From Shewanella psychromarinicola (GTDB taxonomy: Bacteria; Pseudomonadota; Gammaproteobacteria; Enterobacterales; Shewanellaceae), in the NCBI RefSeq assembly GCF_003855155.1, contig NZ_CP034073.1, positions 4,464,001 through 4,528,000 on the forward strand: 64,000 nucleotides of DNA, in the 5' to 3' direction. The stretch's first letter is position 1, and every line of letters begins with the position of its first letter. Below, piece by piece: positions 21,238 to 30,732 of the stretch. A program made the translations under genes and the position numbers. The notes under the pieces are model-generated. The model was not told where the DNA came from. It made no database searches and saw only the letters and a list, made by a program, of their open reading frames with translations.

Positions 21238-23328
21238 ATGTTTAAACAAGGGATGTCTTTAAGGTTACAGCTATATTTACTCATAGGCTGTTTGTCTATA
21301 TTTAGTTTTAGCACAGCGATATATCACAATGTGTCGAATATGCGCAGTTATTTAAACGAGCAACTGAGTTCCCATGCGCAAGGGGCTGCACACAGCTTAG
21401 GGTTATCTATGTCACCTTATATGGATGAAGAAGGCTTGGTGATGGCTCAAACCATGACCAACGCCATTTTTGATTCAGGTTATTATCAACATATTTCTTT
21501 TACTGATATTGATGGGGTAAAACAGTTTGAGCGGGTCAACCCTGAAAGTAACTTCGCTGTACCTGATTGGTTTATTAGCGGGTTTACCCTGCATCCTCCA
21601 GTGATGACCAGTGAAGTCAGTGATGGTTGGCGCATTGCTGGCATACTAGAAGTACAGTCACATGCGGGAACATCGTATTATGCACTTTGGGATCATGCGG
21701 TTAGCACATTTAACGTGACACTAGTGCAACTGTTAGTTGCATTTTTGTTGGTATATTTTATTTTAAAAGCAGTGTTAACCCCCTTGAGCAGTATTGTTCA
21801 ACAAGCCGAGTCGGTTATTCAAAAACGTTTTAGCTTAAATACTGTACGCCCTTTTACCTCTGAATTACGTACTGTTGTTAATGCAATTAACCGCATGGTT
21901 GAAAACATTCAACGATCATTTAACGAGCAAACTCAATTGGCTGAAACCTTGTCTAAAGAAGTGTATATCGACCCACACACAGGCTTACCTAATCGCCGAG
22001 CATTATTGAAAAAGTTTGAGTCTATTCAGGCTGAGTATGAACGGCATGGGGATCGTTTTTATTTAGGTTTGGTGTCGATGACATCATTACAAGTCATTAA
22101 TGACAAAGAAGGCTACGGCTGTGGCGATGCATACATTTTACAAGGTGCTACTGTACTAAGTAAGCAAATTGAACAAATGCATGAATCGCAGTTGTATCGT
22201 ATCTCTGGATCTGAATTTGCCTTTATATCATTGTTAACTGAAGAATCGGTGAAGGTAATCGACACCCAATTTGCTAACTCATTAACTATTGAGAATGGAG
22301 AATATTTTAAAAATGGCTTTGCTAAGCACGCTCTCACCCGAGTTAATCACCATGAGTCGTTTACGGATGCAGTTAAGCGATTAGATAATCAATTGGTGCA
22401 TAATCAGTATTCAGAAGCAGTAAACGGGTTAGTAGACCCTGAGTCGATATATAAAAATCACTCCCGAGAAGAATGGGTGTCTATTTTAACGCGGTTCACT
22501 GAATACTTTAAAAACGAAATTAGTCACTGTGATCCAAAAGACTTTTCCATTAAATGTATTCCGTTTGATAAGATTTTTGACTTAATGCTACAACCTGTGG
22601 TGGATAATAAACAGACGATATTGTATGTTGAATCGTTTGTTCGCTTCAAAATAAAAGGTGAAACCCTATCGACGTTAGATGTCTTTGCGATGGCAGAACG
22701 GCTGGGGGTGATACAAGAGCTTGAGCAAGCTGTCATTTGTTTCATTTTTTACAAATTACAACATATAGAGCATACCCAAGTGGCGATCAATATTAGTAAG
22801 CGTGCAATGCATAACCCAGTATTTACCGACTGGTTATTTGATTTATACCAGAAATTGCATAAAACCCTTCCACCACTTTTGTATGAATTTAATGAATCTG
22901 CAGCAATGCTTTCTTTAGCCTCAACAGAATTGTTTATTCGCCGAGCAAAACAATCAAATATTGATATTGTTATCGAACGGTTTGGCTCAAATTTAAGTTC
23001 ATTTTGTTACATCCGTAACTTAGACATTGATTTTGTTAAGATTGATGCTAGCTACGTTCACGATATTGCCGAAGCTGACACACGTTTTTTTGTACAAACC
23101 TTGACCCAAATTTGTCATGGTATTGGCATAAAAATCATTGCACCACAGGTTGAATCAGCCACTATAGGTGCTTATTTTACCCTGATGAACATCGATGGCC
23201 TACAAGGCAATGGATTGTATGCTGTACAAAATTTGAGTACAATCATTCCTGCTAATACACCCCAGAGTTGGACGTGCACTTTGCATCTAAACGACTTTAG
23301 CAATTCACTAGACAACGAGGCAGAATAA
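21238..23328 (+). CDS. lapD: LapD-type c-di-GMP receptor with degenerate GGDEF and EAL domains
   Basis: This 696-aa inner-membrane protein has TM1 at about 10-28, a LapD/MoxY periplasmic output domain (about 30-155, with SDGWRIAGIL around W131), TM2 at about 161-180 and a HAMP linker. A degenerate GGDEF domain follows (site SGSEF, 323-327), then a degenerate EAL domain beginning YVESFVRF (EAL replaced by ESF, 465-467). Both catalytic signatures are lost, as in known LapD receptors that bind c-di-GMP without making or degrading it. GGAG precedes the ATG. It sits between lapG and a small secreted protein whose ATG overlaps its stop (TAATG). Confidence 0.92.
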   Translation: MFKQGMSLRLQLYLLIGCLSIFSFSTAIYHNVSNMRSYLNEQLSSHAQGAAHSLGLSMSPYMDEEGLVMAQTMTNAIFDSGYYQHISFTDIDGVKQFERVNPESNFAVPDWFISGFTLHPPVMTSEVSDGWRIAGILEVQSHAGTSYYALWDHAVSTFNVTLVQLLVAFLLVYFILKAVLTPLSSIVQQAESVIQKRFSLNTVRPFTSELRTVVNAINRMVENIQRSFNEQTQLAETLSKEVYIDPHTGLPNRRALLKKFESIQAEYERHGDRFYLGLVSMTSLQVINDKEGYGCGDAYILQGATVLSKQIEQMHESQLYRISGSEFAFISLLTEESVKVIDTQFANSLTIENGEYFKNGFAKHALTRVNHHESFTDAVKRLDNQLVHNQYSEAVNGLVDPESIYKNHSREEWVSILTRFTEYFKNEISHCDPKDFSIKCIPFDKIFDLMLQPVVDNKQTILYVESFVRFKIKGETLSTLDVFAMAERLGVIQELEQAVICFIFYKLQHIEHTQVAINISKRAMHNPVFTDWLFDLYQKLHKTLPPLLYEFNESAAMLSLASTELFIRRAKQSNIDIVIERFGSNLSSFCYIRNLDIDFVKIDASYVHDIAEADTRFFVQTLTQICHGIGIKIIAPQVESATIGAYFTLMNIDGLQGNGLYAVQNLSTIIPANTPQSWTCTLHLNDFSNSLDNEAE

Positions 23329-23780
23329 TGAATAAGAATAAATTACCCATTTTATTAATGTCAGCATTATTGACGACAGGTATATCTGCAGGTGCAATCG
23401 CTAAAGACACCTTGTCTGCAAGTGCAATAGCTGATGAGACGTTGATGGCAGGTGAAAAGGCTGAAGAGACTTTAACTGCTAGCAATCAAAATGCACCCAT
23501 ATCAGCGCAAGCACAGCAATTAGCGACTGCAATTCAAGCCGCTAACGGCGATGTAGAACTCATCAAAAAAGCATTAAAAGCGGCTGTAGCAGCGGGCATG
23601 AATCCAGATGAGATTTTAGCCATTGCACTTGCCAACGGTGTTGACCCTGCCATTGTGTCTGAAGCAGTTGAAGATACTCAAACTGCAGGTGGTGGTGGAT
23701 TTGGTGCTGCACCTGCGCCAGCGGGTCCAGGCTTTGGTGGTGGTTCAGGCGGCGGTGCTGGAACAATCTCTAGTAACTAA
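23328..23780 (+). CDS. Small secreted Gly-rich protein coupled to lapG-lapD
   Basis: This 150-aa protein has a signal peptide (MNKNKLPILLMSALL..., cleavage near AIA-KD). Three 10-residue Thr/Ala-rich units follow (about 26-55: KDTLSASAIA, DETLMAGEKA, EETLTASNQN). A helical Ala-rich segment (about 62-115) carries AAGMNPDEILAIA and NGVDPAIVSEAVE, like the short helical repeats of secreted surface proteins. The C-terminal 30 residues are Gly/Pro-rich. Its ATG overlaps the lapD stop and a strong terminator follows, so it is the third cistron of the operon. No known function is recognised; a periplasmic or surface role linked to LapG/LapD is inferred from position only. Confidence 0.8.
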   Translation: MNKNKLPILLMSALLTTGISAGAIAKDTLSASAIADETLMAGEKAEETLTASNQNAPISAQAQQLATAIQAANGDVELIKKALKAAVAAGMNPDEILAIALANGVDPAIVSEAVEDTQTAGGGGFGAAPAPAGPGFGGGSGGGAGTISSN

Positions 23781-23835
23781 TATTTAGTCTTCTTACCGTT
23801 AAATGAACAATAAAAACTCGTGACTGTAAGCTCAA

Positions 23836-23865
23836 AAAAACAGTGCTAAACGCACTGTTTTTTTA
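23836..23865 (+). terminator. Rho-independent terminator after the lapG operon
   Basis: Stem ACAGTGC (23840-23846) and GCACTGT (23852-23858), loop TAAAC, followed by seven T; the preceding run of A makes it usable from both strands. It lies 56 bp after the small secreted-protein gene. Confidence 0.9.
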
Positions 23866-23930
23866 TGTCTATAATTCGTCATCCACAAGAGCTGAAGTCC
23901 CAGCTCAAAAACGTTACCAGGACGGATCCC

Positions 23931-23987
23931 GCTGTTATAGCAGCGCAGCGATCTAGCAGGACGAAGTCCGCCCTAGTCTCTAGGCTT
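23931..23987 (-). repeat. Copy of dispersed palindromic repeat family (inverted orientation)
   Basis: Read on the minus strand it matches the core found at 32411, 32633, 32857 and 43407: AGCCTAGA, then CTAG, the palindrome GGACTTCGTCC, GCTAG, CGCTGCGCT and CTATAACAGC. It lies between the convergent lapG-operon and methionine gamma-lyase genes. Confidence 0.75.
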
Positions 23988-24037
23988 TAATCGCTTGCGA
24001 TCGTTCTTCAAAGATCTTCAGCTATGACTGCCCGTCT

Positions 24038-25222
24038 TCACTCTAATGCTTGTTCAATATCTGCAATCAGGTCTTGAACATTCTCTAGGCCAACTGAGAT
24101 GCGCAGTAAGTTGTCGGTGATGCCTGCGGCGAGTCTGGCTTCTGGGCTGTAAGGTGAGTGGGTCATTGAAGCGGGATGTTGAATAAGTGATTCGGCATCA
24201 CCAAGACTTACAGCGATAGTGAACAGCTTGAGACGATTAACGAAGTTCATCGCATCTTGCTTATCCCCTTTTAGCTCAAATGCAATGACCCCACCAGCAC
24301 GCTTCATTTGATTGCCGATGAAACGATGGCCTTGGTGGTGTTCTAAACCTGGGTAAAACACTTGGCTAAATTTTGGATGTTTATCTAAATATTCAGCTAA
24401 CACTTCGGCATTGTCGCAGTGGCGTGCTAAGCGGACATCTAAGGTTTTTAAGCCGCGTAAAATAAGCCAAGCATCATGTGGGGATATAACCCCACCAAAA
24501 TCTTTCAATATTTCATATTTTAATCTGTGCATGTGCTCTGCATTGCCGCACACAATACCTGCAATCACGTCGCCGTGGCCATTAAGATACTTGGTGGCAC
24601 TGTGGATCACCATATCGATACCCATTGCCAGCGGTTGCTGCAATAAGGGCGTCATAAAGGTGTTATCGACGATTGAAACTAGCTTATGAGCCTTAGCGAC
24701 TTTTGCTATGGCTGCTATGTCGAATACTTGTAGATGTGGATTGACTGGGGTTTCGCAAAATATCACTTTGGTATTGGGCTTAATAGCAGCTTCGATTGCA
24801 GCAATATCGGTAAAATCGACCAATGTGGTGGTAACGCCTAAACGGGTTAATTGGGTGGTCATTAACGCAAAAGTGCAACCATATACCGCTTTTGATGCCA
24901 CTAAGTGATCGCCTGCATGTAAATGGGTTAACAATGCACTGGATACGGCTGCCATGCCAGATGCCGTGGCGGCAGCATCTTCAGCGCCTTCGAGTAGCGC
25001 CATTTTACGCTCTAACTCTGCAGTGGTCGGGTTTCCTAAACGAGTATAAATATAGCCAGGCTCTTCTCCGGCAAAACGCGCTCCGCCCTGTTCTACGTTA
25101 TCAAATACAAAGGTGGCGGTTTGATATAGTGGTGTGGTGAGTGAGCCAAAGGCTTCACGCTGATGGCCGCCATGAATGGCTAAGGTCGCTAAATTCCATG
25201 TGATGTGCTTGTTATCTTGCAT
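24038..25222 (-). CDS. megL: Methionine gamma-lyase (PLP enzyme)
   Basis: This 394-aa Cys/Met-metabolism PLP enzyme cleaves methionine to methanethiol, 2-oxobutyrate and ammonia. With the chosen start the key residues fall at Y114, C116 (VYGCTFAL) and the PLP lysine K211 (IHSATKYLNGHGD), exactly as in Pseudomonas putida methionine gamma-lyase. The active-site cysteine sets this enzyme apart from cystathionine gamma-synthase and beta-lyase. The start at 25222 has AGGGAG five bases before it; the frame extends six codons upstream but that ATG lacks a site. It is a single gene between a repeat copy and a 0.4-kb gap. A broader cystathionine gamma-lyase activity is possible. Confidence 0.85.
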   Translation of the reverse strand: MQDNKHITWNLATLAIHGGHQREAFGSLTTPLYQTATFVFDNVEQGGARFAGEEPGYIYTRLGNPTTAELERKMALLEGAEDAAATASGMAAVSSALLTHLHAGDHLVASKAVYGCTFALMTTQLTRLGVTTTLVDFTDIAAIEAAIKPNTKVIFCETPVNPHLQVFDIAAIAKVAKAHKLVSIVDNTFMTPLLQQPLAMGIDMVIHSATKYLNGHGDVIAGIVCGNAEHMHRLKYEILKDFGGVISPHDAWLILRGLKTLDVRLARHCDNAEVLAEYLDKHPKFSQVFYPGLEHHQGHRFIGNQMKRAGGVIAFELKGDKQDAMNFVNRLKLFTIAVSLGDAESLIQHPASMTHSPYSPEARLAAGITDNLLRISVGLENVQDLIADIEQALE

Positions 25223-25619
25223 TGCTTCTCCCTGCACCACTTTGTTATGAGTTGTTACCCTCTGTGGGGTGATTTTATGGTGGTCGGGATTTAAGATACA
25301 GCGGAATAAAATTTAACCAAGTGATTGTTAAAAAATAACTAAAGTAATTGATGTAAAAACAATGTTACAAACAATTGTTTACATCATTTTTTTAGAGACA
25401 GTAGTGAAGACAAATTTTGTGTTATCTACTCGTGTGACTAAGTTAAGTCATTAACTTAGGTCGTTAATATTAGCCATTAGCAAAGACAGTTAATAAAAGC
25501 GGTTAAAGTCTATTGCTAACTTAAGTCGCTACCTTAAGTCGCTATCTTAAACCCTAATCGTTAACGGCTAACTTGAATAACTAATGCAAACCGCTAGCTT
25601 AAACAGCTAATCAGCACAA
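25223..25619. other. Gap between oleD and the methionine gamma-lyase gene
   Basis: This 397-bp non-coding region contains a 13-bp tandem repeat (CTTAAGTCGCTAC and CTTAAGTCGCTAT at 25520-25545, plus a partial third copy to 25550) amid other TTAAGT/TTAACG-like motifs from 25440 to 25610. There is no clear terminator for oleD and no recognisable MetJ box before the lyase gene. Confidence 0.5.
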
Positions 25620-26669
25620 TTAGCGTGAAAGCGATAACTTCAGCTTTTGCATACCTTGTTCGATACTCATAAGCGGTTGATAGCCTAAGTCTTGTTGAGC
25701 TGCGCTAATATCAAAGTAATGACTGGTCGATAATTGCCTTGCTACAAAGCGAGTCATGATGGGTTCTTGCTGTATATTGAGCCAGCCGTAAAGTGTTTCA
25801 AGTACCACGCCTGCGGCATAAGCAACACCTGCGGGTACTCGCTTAGTCACTGGCGGTAAGTCTGCACAGGCTAAGATTTTATTGAGCATAGCGGCCATCG
25901 TTATAGGCTTATCATTACTTAAAAAATAGGCTTTACCTGCGCACTTAGCCGCGGCCACTAAATCCACTGCAGCCAAAATATGGGCGTAGGCAGCATTGTC
26001 GATATATATGGTATCGACCAGTTTATCTTGATATCCCACCAGCTTTAGGCGCCCTGCTTTGGCACGCTCTACCACTCTAGGGACAAGGTGTGGGTCGTTT
26101 GGCCCCCAAATTAAATGCGGCCTTAAGGCTGTGGTTCGAAGCGAAGCAGTATTAGCTGCAAGGATATTTTTTTCGGCAATGGCTTTAGACTCACCATAAT
26201 AATTAAGGTATTGACTGGCGTAAGGGGCTGATTCGTTAATGCCATTTTCATCTGCACCGGCAAACGTCACACTTGGGGTGCTGGTATAAATAAGGTTATG
26301 AATATCAAGCGCTTTACAAGCGTTAACAATATTAGTCGCGCCATCAACATTGGGAGAATAAAAACTTTGTTTGCTGCCCCACACGCCGGCTTTTGATGCG
26401 ACATGGAACACCAGATCACATCCAGTCATAGCCTGCTTGACGCTGTCATAGTCACTAATGTCGCCTTGACGCATATCGACGCCCAGTTCGACAAGCTTGG
26501 GATAATGACTTCTGGCAAAGCCAACGACCTCAATACCGGCTGCCAATAAACGCTGACAAATAGCACAACCTAAAAAGCCACCTGCGCCGGTAACAAATAC
26601 TTTACTAACCGATAGCGCTAATTGCTTCAGTGCGGTTTGCTCTAGGGGGTGTAAATCTGTCAGCGTCAT
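25620..26669 (-). CDS. oleD: OleD, NAD(P)-dependent 2-alkyl-3-oxoalkanoate reductase
   Basis: This 349-aa extended-type short-chain dehydrogenase has VFVTGAGGFLGCAICQRLL (nucleotide-binding GxxGxxG at about 30-36), MRQGDISDYDSV, and the catalytic YYGESKAIAE (YxxxK). In the olefin pathway it reduces the beta-keto acid made by OleA to the beta-hydroxy acid used by OleC. It is the last gene of an oleA-oleB-oleC-oleD string on the minus strand, 43 nt after oleC. Assignment rests on family plus the complete four-gene cluster. Confidence 0.9.
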   Translation of the reverse strand: MTLTDLHPLEQTALKQLALSVSKVFVTGAGGFLGCAICQRLLAAGIEVVGFARSHYPKLVELGVDMRQGDISDYDSVKQAMTGCDLVFHVASKAGVWGSKQSFYSPNVDGATNIVNACKALDIHNLIYTSTPSVTFAGADENGINESAPYASQYLNYYGESKAIAEKNILAANTASLRTTALRPHLIWGPNDPHLVPRVVERAKAGRLKLVGYQDKLVDTIYIDNAAYAHILAAVDLVAAAKCAGKAYFLSNDKPITMAAMLNKILACADLPPVTKRVPAGVAYAAGVVLETLYGWLNIQQEPIMTRFVARQLSTSHYFDISAAQQDLGYQPLMSIEQGMQKLKLSLSR

Positions 26670-26712
26670 TATTATTGCCTTATAATTACCTTAGTCTCAC
26701 TTAAGAACGACT

Positions 26713-28410
26713 TTATTCTTGCCATTGCTTTTGGGCCCATACAGCGAGTTTTTCTCTGAAAATTTTAGCATTATGGCGCACATCGACCGGGAAATCGGGA
26801 TGAATTAAAAAGCGCCCGATACCTTGAGTATGTGGGTGCTGTTCAGCTAATTGGGTTAACTCTTGAAATAGCGCTTTAGAGGTTGAGCAAACAATACCTT
26901 TATGTAATTCGATACACATAACCGGCACTATATCACCGCCCACATCCACGCCAACAATGGCAGAACGTTTAACTTGCAGATGGGTATTAAATACTCGCTC
27001 GCACGGCAGTGTATAAAAGCGTTTTAGCCGTTGCTTACCGCGAGTGGCATCAACAATATGACCTTTACGACCGCACATCCACAGTAAGCCATTATCATCA
27101 AGATACCCCACATCACCCATGCGATGTTTAACGTGATCACCGTGGTGAATTTTAACGAGTTGGGTGGCTTGCTCACGCTGATAATAAGCCTGGCTGACCA
27201 TAGGACCGCTCACCACAATTTCGCCAATCTCATTAGCGCCAAGCTTATTCACATCAGCCCATTGTGGTTTTGCCACGTCAGTAACGGCAATAATATCCAC
27301 ACTCACCGACGATATCGGCTTACCAACACAAATACCTTTACCTTGATCGGTTAAGTCACTGGTAGCAAACAACGCATGGCTGCCAATCATACTAATAGGC
27401 AATGATTCAGTCGCACCGTAAGAATTGAGCACTTCAACTTGTGAATTGAGCATCTGACTAAAACATTTAATTGAGCTGATGGTCGCCGGCGCGCCAGCTG
27501 ATATAACTCGCTTAACGCTAGTGAGTTTATGTTGGGTTTGTTCGCCTGCTTGGCCTAAACGTTCCAACAAGGCGGGATTAACAAACATATTAGTGCATTG
27601 ATATTGCTCGATAGCAGCAAACAAATTAGCCGGATTGGCGCTGATGGGTTTACTGGCATCCATGTCGGGTACAATTGATGCCATGCCAAGTGCCGGGCCA
27701 AACAAGGAAAACAGCGGGAATGTGGCTAAGTCACGTTCGCCTGGAATAATACCATAATCGTGTTTTAGCGCACTAATTTGCGCTTCAAACATCCCATGGC
27801 TGTATACCACGCCTTTTGGGGTACCTGTGCTACCACTGGTAAATAAAATGGCTGCCATATCATCATGGTGAAGCAATGCCATATCAAGAGGTTGAGCCAC
27901 ATTACGGCCAAATTCAATAATCGTTTCAAGGCTCGTGGCATTGGCTAACCAACGCTGTAAACCTGAGCCGCCCACATTAATAACGTGTTTGACACTGCCT
28001 TTACCCCAACCAAGAATGCGCCTTGCGATGTGGGCCTTAGGTATACCGATAAAGGCGTCAGGTTGTGATTCTTCGAAACATTGCTTAAGGTTTTTTACGC
28101 CCATACCTGGGTCGACTAAAATCGGAATAATACCGGCTTTAAATAAACCAAAGGTTAATGAGAAAAATTCGATACTTGGCGTCACCATCAACACGGCTTT
28201 CATGCCACGCGTAATGCCGTACTGAATTAGCCCTTTAGCAATCATATCAGATTGCTGATGCAAGCTAGCAAAATCGATTTCTTGGTAATCAAATTGGCCT
28301 TGCTTTGCCTGCTGAACGGCCACGGCAAGAGAATCTGGAGTATGCTGAGCAGCATATTGTAAGTGCTGGCAAATATTGGCGTTAGCGTGCTTGTCTTTGA
28401 AGTTCGTCAT
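26713..28410 (-). CDS. oleC: OleC, beta-lactone synthetase (AMP-binding enzyme)
   Basis: This 565-aa member of the acyl-adenylate superfamily has the P-loop [18 protein letters not shown] (about 190-207), SYGATESLP (A5 motif), [21 protein letters not shown] (A7/A8) and a C-terminal domain. In hydrocarbon biosynthesis OleC uses ATP to close the beta-hydroxy acid to a beta-lactone. It lies between oleB and oleD. A terminator-like hairpin sits in the 86-bp oleB-oleC spacer. Confidence 0.9.
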   Translation of the reverse strand: MTNFKDKHANANICQHLQYAAQHTPDSLAVAVQQAKQGQFDYQEIDFASLHQQSDMIAKGLIQYGITRGMKAVLMVTPSIEFFSLTFGLFKAGIIPILVDPGMGVKNLKQCFEESQPDAFIGIPKAHIARRILGWGKGSVKHVINVGGSGLQRWLANATSLETIIEFGRNVAQPLDMALLHHDDMAAILFTSGSTGTPKGVVYSHGMFEAQISALKHDYGIIPGERDLATFPLFSLFGPALGMASIVPDMDASKPISANPANLFAAIEQYQCTNMFVNPALLERLGQAGEQTQHKLTSVKRVISAGAPATISSIKCFSQMLNSQVEVLNSYGATESLPISMIGSHALFATSDLTDQGKGICVGKPISSVSVDIIAVTDVAKPQWADVNKLGANEIGEIVVSGPMVSQAYYQREQATQLVKIHHGDHVKHRMGDVGYLDDNGLLWMCGRKGHIVDATRGKQRLKRFYTLPCERVFNTHLQVKRSAIVGVDVGGDIVPVMCIELHKGIVCSTSKALFQELTQLAEQHPHTQGIGRFLIHPDFPVDVRHNAKIFREKLAVWAQKQWQE

Positions 28411-28443
28411 GATTAACCATTATTGGCTCAGGTTGAAATGAAC

Positions 28444-28466
28444 AAAAAGGCTCAAAAGAGCCTTTT
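28444..28466 (-). terminator. Terminator-like hairpin between oleB and oleC
   Basis: GGCTC (28449-28453), loop AAAA, GAGCC (28458-28462), flanked by A and T runs on both sides. On the minus strand it follows oleB and ends in TTTTTG. It may act as a partial terminator or attenuator within the ole cluster. Confidence 0.6.
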
Positions 28467-28496
28467 ATTTACTTTTATTAAACCTAGCACATTAGC

Positions 28497-29372
28497 TTAA
28501 TTTGTCGCGATGAAATCTTTAATTAAGCCAATCACTTCGTCGCTGGCATCTTCAAGAATGTAATGACCACAATCGGCAAACTCGTGCACTGTGGCATGAG
28601 GCATTCGCAGTCGCCATTCCTCTAAAAAATACTTATCAAATACAAAATCTTGTAAACCAAAGCAAATAAGCGTTGGCACGTTAGCAAACTGGCTTAAGCT
28701 ATCGCCAATGCTAGTGATTAAGTCGTAATTACGATCGCCAGGCTTAAGTGGAATATCTTGCACGAAGCGCAATGTCGAAATACGGTTTTTCCAAGAATTA
28801 AATGGCGCAACATAGGCTTCGCGGACATCTTTAGCCATCGGCTTACGTTTAACGCCAACATACGACGCCGCAGATGAAAATGCATTCAAACCGCGCACTA
28901 ACAAGGTGCCAAGTAAAGTGTCGCGGCAAACCCATAATGCCCAAGGAAACGGTTTGGTTTTAGGTAAATGAAACGCTGCAGTGTTTAAACACACAATGCG
29001 CTTGATGCGCTCAGGGTGGCGCGCCGCAAAGCCCATACCAATCATGCCGCCCCAGTCGTGAACCACTAGCGTAATATTTTGTTTTACATCAAGGCTGTCG
29101 AGCAAGGCTTCTAAATCATCAATACGGTTAACTAAGGTGTAATCGTATAGTGGATCATCCGGTTTATCTGATAAGCCACAACCAATATGGTCTGGCACAA
29201 TACATTGGTGCTGACCGCTCAGTGCGCTGACTAAATTACGGTAGTAGTAACTCCAACTAGGATTACCGTGCACCATCACCACGGGCTCGCCTTGGCCTTC
29301 GTTTATGTAGTGCAATTTATTGCCGTTACGATCTAAAAAGTGACTTTTAAATGGCAGCAAGTTGTCTAGCAT
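28497..29372 (-). CDS. oleB: OleB, beta-lactone decarboxylase (alpha/beta hydrolase)
   Basis: This 291-aa haloalkane-dehalogenase-like hydrolase has the oxyanion-hole motif HGNPSWSYYYR (35-45), nucleophile D106 in VVHDWGGMIG and the catalytic histidine in ADCGHYILED near residue 269. OleB decarboxylates the beta-lactone from OleC to a cis-olefin. An aspartate nucleophile, not serine, fits this group. It is followed by the hairpin and oleC, and preceded by oleA (about 60 nt). Confidence 0.9.
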   Translation of the reverse strand: MLDNLLPFKSHFLDRNGNKLHYINEGQGEPVVMVHGNPSWSYYYRNLVSALSGQHQCIVPDHIGCGLSDKPDDPLYDYTLVNRIDDLEALLDSLDVKQNITLVVHDWGGMIGMGFAARHPERIKRIVCLNTAAFHLPKTKPFPWALWVCRDTLLGTLLVRGLNAFSSAASYVGVKRKPMAKDVREAYVAPFNSWKNRISTLRFVQDIPLKPGDRNYDLITSIGDSLSQFANVPTLICFGLQDFVFDKYFLEEWRLRMPHATVHEFADCGHYILEDASDEVIGLIKDFIATN

Positions 29373-29431
29373 GATGCATCCTGTTAATGATTTTTATAAT
29401 GAAATTCAAAAAACTTAGCGCAGCCAATGGC

Positions 29432-30481
29432 TTACCACTTAATTCCTAGCATCATGCAGTTTAAACCACTGCCAATCCCTAAAAAGCTGACTTGGTCGCC
29501 AACACGTAAAAAACCTTCATCATGTGCAATGGCAGCCGTAACAGGCAATGATACCGAGCCCATGTTGCCCAATGTTTGATAGGTGGGATATTCTTTTATG
29601 TGGGGGATATTTAATGCATTTAGCACTTGCCGACGGTTAGAGGCACCCACTTGGTGACAAATGACTTTATCGACCCGTTCGACGACCCAATCTCGTTGTT
29701 CTAAAAAATGCTCCCAAGTGTGCTTGGCAAGCTCTACTCCTTCTTTGAGTAAAGTCACGGCATCGGTACGCATAAACTCGCGATACAATAAGTGCCCAGC
29801 TTCTTGTAAGCCCCATTGACACAATTGGTGATGTTCTGGTGCAGACAAATGACTTGCACCCAACAGCTGATGTTGACGAGTGGTTTTAAGCGGCAAAGTC
29901 CCATCGGTTAAAATCACCGCTACAGCGCCTGAACCACCGGTTAATGTGGCCAATGACTGAGCAAAATTTTGCATGGTCGGCTCGGCTAGCATGTGGTCAA
30001 TGGTTGCATCCACAATGTCTCGAGCCGATTCGCACGACACAACCATACCCGCTTTGATTTGACCAAGCTCGATTCGGTTGGCTATATCTAAAATACCCGA
30101 CAACACCCCTAAACAGGCATTACTGATGTCATAAATTGCCGTGTCTTTTGACACGCCAAGTTCAGCAGCAATACGGCAAGCGGTCGCAGGTTCGTGTTGA
30201 TCGCGGCACACCCCCGTGTAAACCACGGCACCTAAGTCGCTGACATCAATACCGGTTTCATTTAAGGCTTTTTGCGCAGCGGCAATGGCACCGTCAGATA
30301 AACGATGACCTTTTGGCCACCAGCGACGCTCGGTAATCCCGGTTAATGCGGCAAGTTGCCCCATAGGAATACGAAACTTTTGATATAGCGGTGCCAAACG
30401 AGATTCTAAATCGCTACTCGACACTACTTGCGGTGCTAGCTCATAAGCCAGACTATTGATAAAGACGCGTGAATATTTCAT
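29432..30481 (-). CDS. oleA: OleA, thiolase-fold acyl-CoA head-to-head condensing enzyme
   Basis: This 349-aa KASIII-like enzyme performs a non-decarboxylative Claisen condensation of two fatty acyl-CoAs, the first step to long-chain olefins. It shows E97 (RDQHEPATA), the active-site cysteine C123 (DISNACLGVLSG), a histidine in ICHQVGASNRRQ and an asparagine in LGNMGSVSLP. The frame begins ten codons earlier at a TTG, but MKYSRVFINSLAYELAP is the usual start in Shewanella as I recall it. First gene of the ole cluster. In related species the pathway yields a polyunsaturated C31 hydrocarbon; the product here is inferred. Confidence 0.92.
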   Translation of the reverse strand: MKYSRVFINSLAYELAPQVVSSSDLESRLAPLYQKFRIPMGQLAALTGITERRWWPKGHRLSDGAIAAAQKALNETGIDVSDLGAVVYTGVCRDQHEPATACRIAAELGVSKDTAIYDISNACLGVLSGILDIANRIELGQIKAGMVVSCESARDIVDATIDHMLAEPTMQNFAQSLATLTGGSGAVAVILTDGTLPLKTTRQHQLLGASHLSAPEHHQLCQWGLQEAGHLLYREFMRTDAVTLLKEGVELAKHTWEHFLEQRDWVVERVDKVICHQVGASNRRQVLNALNIPHIKEYPTYQTLGNMGSVSLPVTAAIAHDEGFLRVGDQVSFLGIGSGLNCMMLGIKW

Positions 30482-30732
30482 TAAACCGTATAATTCGCTT
30501 CGCTCTAGCAAGCCAAAAAGGCACTAGAATAGTTGATATTCGTTATTAACCCGCCATTTGAACAAGAATGGCTTAATTATTCAATCAAAAACAGCAAGCC
30601 AATGCGGTAATTTGGATGATTTTTTATGGTTAACTCTATTGTTTAATTAACCAGTTTGTTAATTCTTACAGTTTTAATAAAAATAAACCAGTGTAAACAA
30701 TGGCTTAATTTGTAAATCTGTGACCAAGACTA

